Source of the DNA: Candidatus Gastranaerophilales bacterium
GTDB taxonomy: Bacteria; Cyanobacteriota; Vampirovibrionia; Gastranaerophilales; Gastranaerophilaceae
DNA length: 64,000 bases
Reading direction: 5' to 3'
Assembly: GCA_910587055.1 (NCBI GenBank)
Contig: CAJUKY010000007.1
Coordinates: forward strand, 23,037-87,036
Below are positions 60,755-64,000 of the stretch, piece after piece; the stretch's first letter is position 1; each line of letters starts with the position of its first letter. The translations under genes were made by a program, and so were the position numbers. The notes beneath the pieces were generated by a model. It saw nothing but the letters and a program-made list of their open reading frames with translations, did not search any database and had not been told where the DNA came from.

Positions 60755-61261
60755 TCATAATGTTTTAAGTCTTGCAAGCAACACTCGTATTTGTTTTACC
60801 GTCGGCAATATATTATCTGTTTTTGAAAGTCTCAGTGCGTTTTCAGCTTCTTCAATCTGCACTGCATACCCCGCCTTTAAAGCTTGATCATATCTGTTTA
60901 AACACTCATTATTTGTTCTAAGACAATCCATAAAGAATTTAGCCATTGTATAAATAGAAATTACAGTGCTTCTTAAATCATCATTTCCAATTTTTCCAAT
61001 TTTTGAACAATTGGCATTAAAAATTACAAAATAATCCGTATTTAAAGGATAAGAATACCATAAAGGCTCATTATCTTCTGTTATTTTAGGATAAAATTCC
61101 ATTTGAAAGATATTTTCAAGATTATTAATTTCTGTCCTCAAAGCCTTGATTAAAGATTTAGTTTCATCATAATCTTTCTTAAAATAAAGCCATATATTCA
61201 CACCAGCGGTAATTAATGCGCCCACAAAACCTCCCAGAAAAGGTGCAAGAAAATTATCCAT
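60755..61261 (-). CDS. Membrane-anchored protein, unknown
   Basis: 168 residues: N-terminal helix (about 4-26, FLGGFVGALITAGVNIWLYF) followed by a soluble helical domain with TKSLIKALRTEINNLENIF and many aromatic residues (EPLWYSYPLNTDYFVIF). The layout is common to small phage or host proteins that tether a helical bundle to the inner membrane. No family named. GGAGGA ribosome site. Confidence 0.65.
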   Translation of the reverse strand: MDNFLAPFLGGFVGALITAGVNIWLYFKKDYDETKSLIKALRTEINNLENIFQMEFYPKITEDNEPLWYSYPLNTDYFVIFNANCSKIGKIGNDDLRSTVISIYTMAKFFMDCLRTNNECLNRYDQALKAGYAVQIEEAENALRLSKTDNILPTVKQIRVLLARLKTL

Positions 61262-61481
61262 TTAAAAATCCTCCAAATAATTATTATAATTTATAAACAG
61301 CTTTTTTAAAGAAAAAATATCACAATTATAATATTAATTAACATTTCAAAATACTAAATTAAAGGAAATAAACAAATAAGACAGCTAAATTAATAACTGT
61401 CTTATTGCCTTTTTTGACCTTAAAAGTGTTTTTATTACATCCGTTATTTATAAAATACCCGAAAAATATTTTTTATAACAA
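61262..61481. other. Intergenic region
   Basis: AT-rich; holds the promoter area of 60755-61261 and the terminator of the decayed gene to its right. Nothing else recognised. Confidence 0.6.
61375..61406 (-). terminator. Terminator downstream of the decayed partner gene
   Basis: AATAAGACAG (61375-61384) pairs with CTGTCTTATT (61397-61406); on the minus strand T-rich sequence follows. Confidence 0.7.
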
Positions 61482-61667
61482 TTATGTTCTCAATTCTTTT
61501 ACAATATTATCTATTTTAGTATTTAAAATATTTATAATGGGAATTAACTCATAATCCTTGTCTTTCACTCAAATATCAAGCATCTTCATAATAGTTTCAA
61601 TTTCACCAATTTTATCATCAATATAAGCGAGTTTATTTACAAATTCATCATAATTTCTATTTTTCAT
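61482..61667 (-). pseudogene. Decayed copy of the XRE-partner gene (in-frame TGA)
   Basis: From ATG 61667 (AGGAGA upstream) the frame reads MKNRNYDEFVNKLAYIDDKI, GEIETIMKMLDI and then TGA (61569-61571). It continues in the same frame as VKDKDYELIPIINILNTKID, NIVKELRT and TAA (61482-61484). Both halves align with the intact 62-residue protein at 58322-58510, including YE(M/L)IP..NIL.TKI. One point mutation therefore splits a gene of about 61 codons. It is divergent from XRE copy C with a 59-base gap, mirroring the intact module. A 32-residue N-terminal product may still be made. Confidence 0.8.
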
Positions 61668-61714
61668 TTTTTCTCCTAGCCGTATTTTTACCAGTTTTAA
61701 AACAATATTAGCAC

Positions 61715-61726
61715 TAAAATAAAAGT
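61715..61726 (+). promoter_or_regulatory. -10 element of a leaderless XRE transcript
   Basis: TAAAAT (61715-61720) ends six bases before ATG 61727. The surrounding ATTAGCACTAAAATAAAAGT matches the sequence before XRE copy B at most positions. Confidence 0.55.
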
Positions 61727-61945
61727 ATGACAAATACTGCCAAAAAAGTTTCTGCAAAAATTAAAGAAAATCTTAAATTTCATAGAAAAAATGCCAGTTT
61801 AACACAAATCCAGCTGGGTATTCTTGCAGGATTGAGTCAAGATTATATATCTCATATAGAGCAGGAAAAAAATTTTCCAAGTGTAAAAGCTTTATGCAAA
61901 ATAGCAGATGTGCTCAATATTGAACCCTATGAACTTTTGAAATAA
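61727..61945 (+). CDS. XRE-family HTH regulator (copy C)
   Basis: 72 residues, single HTH_3 domain: IKENLKFHRKNASLTQIQLG, LSQDYISHIEQEKNFPSVKAL (split: ISHIEQEKNFPSV) and KIADVLNIEPYELLK. More diverged than copies A and B but with the same length and the same C-terminal EPYELLK. Divergent from the broken partner gene. Leaderless by promoter position. Likely represses its own divergent promoter. Confidence 0.86.
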   Translation: MTNTAKKVSAKIKENLKFHRKNASLTQIQLGILAGLSQDYISHIEQEKNFPSVKALCKIADVLNIEPYELLK

Positions 61946-62022
61946 TTCAATGATTTGTACCTTTATTTGCTTTCATCATAGGGTTATCAAACCATGAGTT
62001 CTGCAAGTTTTATGAATTATAT

Positions 62023-62289
62023 TTAATACAAACTTTCATTTTCAACATCATCCAATAATCTAGAATAGTTGTAATTTCTATCAGAAGCAATAGAGTTAAT
62101 ATTGTCCAGTTTTTCCCTTAATTCTTCATTTTCTTGTCTTAAATCAAAATTCTCACTCTCTAAATCTTCAATCCTGCTTTCAAGTTCCTGTATTTCTTCA
62201 TTCAAATAATCAGTACTTGAGGTACACCCGGTTAACATAAAAAGCACACTAATTAAAACTAATAATATCCTCATATATTTATGCCACAT
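62023..62289 (-). CDS. Small coiled-coil lipoprotein
   Basis: ATG 62289 (GGAGA close upstream; TATAAT ten bases before the ATG) or ATG 62274 gives a lipoprotein signal, ISVLFMLTGC, with the lipidated Cys. The mature part (about 65 residues) is an almost pure heptad coil: LNEEIQELESRIEDLESENFDLR (split: EIQELESRIEDLE). Similar in size to Lpp-type or phage-lysis spacer lipoproteins. Function unknown. Confidence 0.65.
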   Translation of the reverse strand: MWHKYMRILLVLISVLFMLTGCTSSTDYLNEEIQELESRIEDLESENFDLRQENEELREKLDNINSIASDRNYNYSRLLDDVENESLY

Positions 62290-62352
62290 ATTCTCCAGTA
62301 TTATAACAAAACACACTCACAAATAACATAAACTTAAAACAATGTAAATTTA

Positions 62353-62368
62353 TGGTAAAATATTTTTT
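62353..62368 (+). promoter_or_regulatory. Extended -10 promoter of a leaderless transcript
   Basis: TG-G-TAAAAT (62353-62361) ends seven bases before ATG 62369; only T residues lie between, with no ribosome site. Confidence 0.55.
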
Positions 62369-62743
62369 ATGGCAATAATTTATAAAACTTTATTAATTTT
62401 ATTTTTCTTATTCTTTGCAACACGGGCATATTGCAATAATTCAACAGATATCAGTGCTTTGAATGAAAATCCAAACATACAAAAATATATGCAGAACCTT
62501 GAAGAAAATATAAAGAAAAACTGGAAACCCAAAATCGGCGGGCAAAAAAATACTACTGCAACTTTTACAATAAATAAAAAAGGGGAACTCTTGTCAAACA
62601 GAATTGTAAAATCCGATTCCACTGAAGATGCATCAGAGGCGGCAAAAGCAATAGAAAACGCATCGCCATTTGGAACTTTTCCGAAAGAAATTAAAAGCAA
62701 GACCATAACAATTGAAATGAATTTTGTAACAATTGAAAAATAA
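62369..62743 (+). CDS. Secreted TonB/TolA C-terminal-like domain protein
   Basis: 124 residues: signal peptide (1-21, ending AYCN), then NPNIQKYMQNLEENIKKNWKPK, which is the TolA/TonB-C entry helix, TFTINKKGELLSNRIVKS, EAAKAIENASPFGTFPKEI and a last strand TITIEMNFVTIE. This is the TonB-C fold without anchor or spacer. Same type as 12454-12867. Could dock to an outer-membrane or wall protein. Leaderless by promoter position. Confidence 0.65.
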   Translation: MAIIYKTLLILFFLFFATRAYCNNSTDISALNENPNIQKYMQNLEENIKKNWKPKIGGQKNTTATFTINKKGELLSNRIVKSDSTEDASEAAKAIENASPFGTFPKEIKSKTITIEMNFVTIEK

Positions 62744-62746
62744 ATA

Positions 62747-63502
62747 TTATAAATTTAAGGCTTTGTTAAGTTTTTCACAAATTAAATAAGCCTTATTTTC
62801 TTCTTCAAAAACCGTCAAAAAATCAATCTTTTTACTATTTTTGTGTTTATATTTCAATTGATAGCTTGTTGTTCCGTATAAAGAGAGTTTTGACACAAAA
62901 AATTCTCTAATACCGGAAAGTTTTATCTCTTTTTTAAGACAAATATTAAACATATAATATTTATCAATGTGCAATATTTGTTTTTCAACATCTAAATATA
63001 ATTCCTGACTTTTAAAAAAGACAAAAAAACTCCAAAAAATAAATAATAAAAGTAAAAGAAAAACTAAAGCAATAAACGAAAAATAAAAGTCATCACCAAG
63101 TTTAATAAGCAGATATTCATCCCTATTTTTAATATAATTTGTAAATTCATAAACAATAAGATTTAGGTTTCTTACATTACCCGAACAAAAACCTGCACCA
63201 TATAATCTGTGATAATTATATTTACTTCCTAATACGAATTTAATGTCATAACAACCCCCGCGGCGGCTCACATATTCTTTTTCAACTTTTGTAAGCAAGG
63301 AAGCTTTAAACTGTATATGGTAAGGCTTAACGCTTTTTTCAATAATACAAGTATCTTTAGCTTTTATGCACTCAATTCTGATTTTTTGATTTTCAGTACG
63401 CAAAATATTAACAAAGAAAAAACCGAATATACAAAAAAGTAAAATGCTAAAAATTATTCTGGGTAAAAATTCAGGTACAGTATCTCTTAAAAGCAATTTC
63501 AT
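62747..63502 (-). CDS. Two-TM protein with PH-like C-terminal domain, unknown
   Basis: 251 residues: helices at about 15-35 and 135-160. An extracytoplasmic part between them contains four Cys (IECIKAKDTCII, GGCYDIKF, FCSGNV), and a cytoplasmic domain (about 165-250) has LYLDVEKQILHIDKYY, KKEIKLSGIREFFV and SYQLKYKHKN, which looks strand-rich and PH-like. No family is certain. Minus-strand TATAAT with TG extension sits six bases before the ATG: leaderless. Confidence 0.65.
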   Translation of the reverse strand: MKLLLRDTVPEFLPRIIFSILLFCIFGFFFVNILRTENQKIRIECIKAKDTCIIEKSVKPYHIQFKASLLTKVEKEYVSRRGGCYDIKFVLGSKYNYHRLYGAGFCSGNVRNLNLIVYEFTNYIKNRDEYLLIKLGDDFYFSFIALVFLLLLLFIFWSFFVFFKSQELYLDVEKQILHIDKYYMFNICLKKEIKLSGIREFFVSKLSLYGTTSYQLKYKHKNSKKIDFLTVFEEENKAYLICEKLNKALNL

Positions 63503-63508
63503 AAAAAA

Positions 63509-63517
63509 ATTATATCA
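63509..63517 (-). promoter_or_regulatory. Extended -10 promoter of a leaderless transcript
   Basis: Minus strand TG-A-TATAAT (63517-63509), then six T residues, then ATG of 62747-63502. Confidence 0.6.
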
Positions 63518-63535
63518 TAAAAGATTTAGGCATTA

Positions 63536-63564
63536 AAAAAGCTCTCAAATACTGAGAGCTTTTT
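63536..63564 (-). terminator. rRNA operon terminator
   Basis: AAAAAGCTCTCA (63536-63547) pairs with TGAGAGCTTTTT (63553-63564); on the minus strand it follows the 5S gene and ends in a T-run. Confidence 0.85.
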
Positions 63565-63577
63565 ATTTTAAATATAG

Positions 63578-63695
63578 AATCCGGCAGCTACTTATCTTCC
63601 CAGGAGGCTACCCTCCAAGTATTGTCAGCGCAAGCAGTCTTTACGACCGTGTTCGGGATGGGAACGGGTGGGATCCTGCCGCCTGGCCACCGGAA
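63578..63695 (-). rRNA. 5S ribosomal RNA
   Basis: On the minus strand: GATCCCACCCGTTCCCATCC and CGAACACGG are 5S landmarks, followed by GGAGGGTAGCCTCCTGGGAA. Helix I forms between 5' TCCGGTGGC and 3' GCTGCCGGA. About 117 bases, ends approximate to a few bases. Confidence 0.93.
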
Positions 63696-63949
63696 AATCT
63701 TTTTTAATTTTCCAAATAACTTTATTTAGTTGGAAAATGTACAAACCTCATAAGATTATAATCTTTTAGGCTTTAGGGTTATACCCTGAAAATTGCATAA
63801 ATGATATAAAACCAATTGTATATTTCCTTTCTGGGGTATGGTCTTCACACTTCGTACCTGCTCATCGCAGCTACGTGCGTGTTCCGCACACCATTGCCTT
63901 CAACTTCGTTTGTTAAGCTTACGTTAAACTCACTCGTTTCAGGTTTTCA
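63696..63949 (-). other. 23S-5S spacer
   Basis: About 254 bases between the end of 23S and the start of 5S, longer than the common 50-120. No tRNA is visible in it; it contains short inverted repeats that may serve rRNA processing. Confidence 0.6.
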
Positions 63950-64000
63950 GGAAAAGCCCTCGTCCGATTAGTAATGCTCGGCTGCATTTGTTGCCAAACT
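63950..64000 (-). rRNA. 23S ribosomal RNA, 3' end (partial)
   Basis: The minus strand reads GCATTACTAATCGGACGAGG then GCTTTTCC, the conserved 3' terminal stretch of 23S rRNA. The rest of the gene lies to the right of the window. End position approximate. Confidence 0.8.

Noticed and set aside
61482..61667. TGA used as a sense codon (code 25-like)
   Set aside because: Many intact genes here end in TGA at the expected family end (for example the fusion protein and hydrolase), so TGA is a stop.
57805..61945. Prophage
   Set aside because: XRE regulators and small membrane proteins are present, but no integrase, terminase, capsid, portal or att repeats were seen.
1..64000. CRISPR array or cas genes
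   Set aside because: No regularly spaced direct repeats and no Cas motifs found.
1..64000. Complete insertion sequence or transposase
   Set aside because: No DDE or HUH transposase coding region recognised in any frame.

Overview
The window is AT-rich, densely coded bacterial chromosome. Two regulators or conserved proteins point to the phylum Cyanobacteriota: a near full-length RpaB/Ycf27-type response regulator (35428-36174, minus) and a Ycf23/DUF561 protein (1513-2298, minus). I see no photosynthesis gene. Many short-lived or lineage-restricted families are present (pseudopilin-like proteins, LysM/EF-hand protein, proteins with an N-terminal MTF...FY motif). Together these suggest a non-photosynthetic relative such as Vampirovibrionia/Melainabacteria (for example the Gastranaerophilales). 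That placement is inference, not a database result.

Layout. 1-6.2 kb: end of a membrane glycosyltransferase, Ycf23-like protein, a secreted trypsin-like protease, and two paralogous single-TM proteins of unknown role. 6.3-9.6 kb: a tight four-gene operon (HAD phosphatase, class III aminotransferase, alpha/beta hydrolase with a Cys nucleophile, membrane protein). 9.7-12.4 kb: zinc-ribbon/PH-like membrane protein and a large protein built from three copies of a two-helix membrane unit. 12.5-15.2 kb (minus): leuD-leuB-racemase-TonB-C-like. 15.3-20.6 kb: small winged-helix protein, then rpmF-plsX-fabH-fabD-fabG and an ankyrin protein. 20.7-25.4 kb: pheS, a GT-C-like membrane protein, rpmI-rplT and a pseudopilin. 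25.6-31.9 kb (minus): a complete five-gene ABC drug/toxin exporter including its outer-membrane channel. 32-40 kb: YqhD-type alcohol dehydrogenase, YgiW/BOF protein, LysM/EF-hand protein, MpaA-like amidase, rpaB, gatD, proS.

40.2-50.3 kb: an eleven-gene complex I operon, nuoABCDHIJKLMN, with no nuoEFG. The Fe-S ligands (NuoB, NuoI), the quinone-site His/Tyr of NuoD and most pump residues of NuoL are kept. By contrast NuoA, NuoH, NuoJ, NuoK and NuoN have lost the protonatable residues normally needed at the base of the membrane arm. This is the most striking signal in the window.

50.3-63.5 kb: YD-repeat protein, ispG, phosphodiesterase, TPR protein, a serpin-like secreted protein, GDPD, YjbR-like protein, fluoride channel and small secreted or lipid-anchored proteins. 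This part also holds a small module of an XRE regulator facing a ~60-residue partner. It occurs twice (58.0-58.5 kb and 61.5-61.9 kb), and the second partner is broken by an in-frame TGA. Several genes here appear to be leaderless: an extended -10 (TGnTAAAAT) ends 6-7 bases before the ATG. The window closes with 5S rRNA and the 3' end of 23S rRNA on the minus strand.

All start choices, motifs and alignments were made by eye. Family names rest on recognised motifs and remembered family sequences, not on searches.
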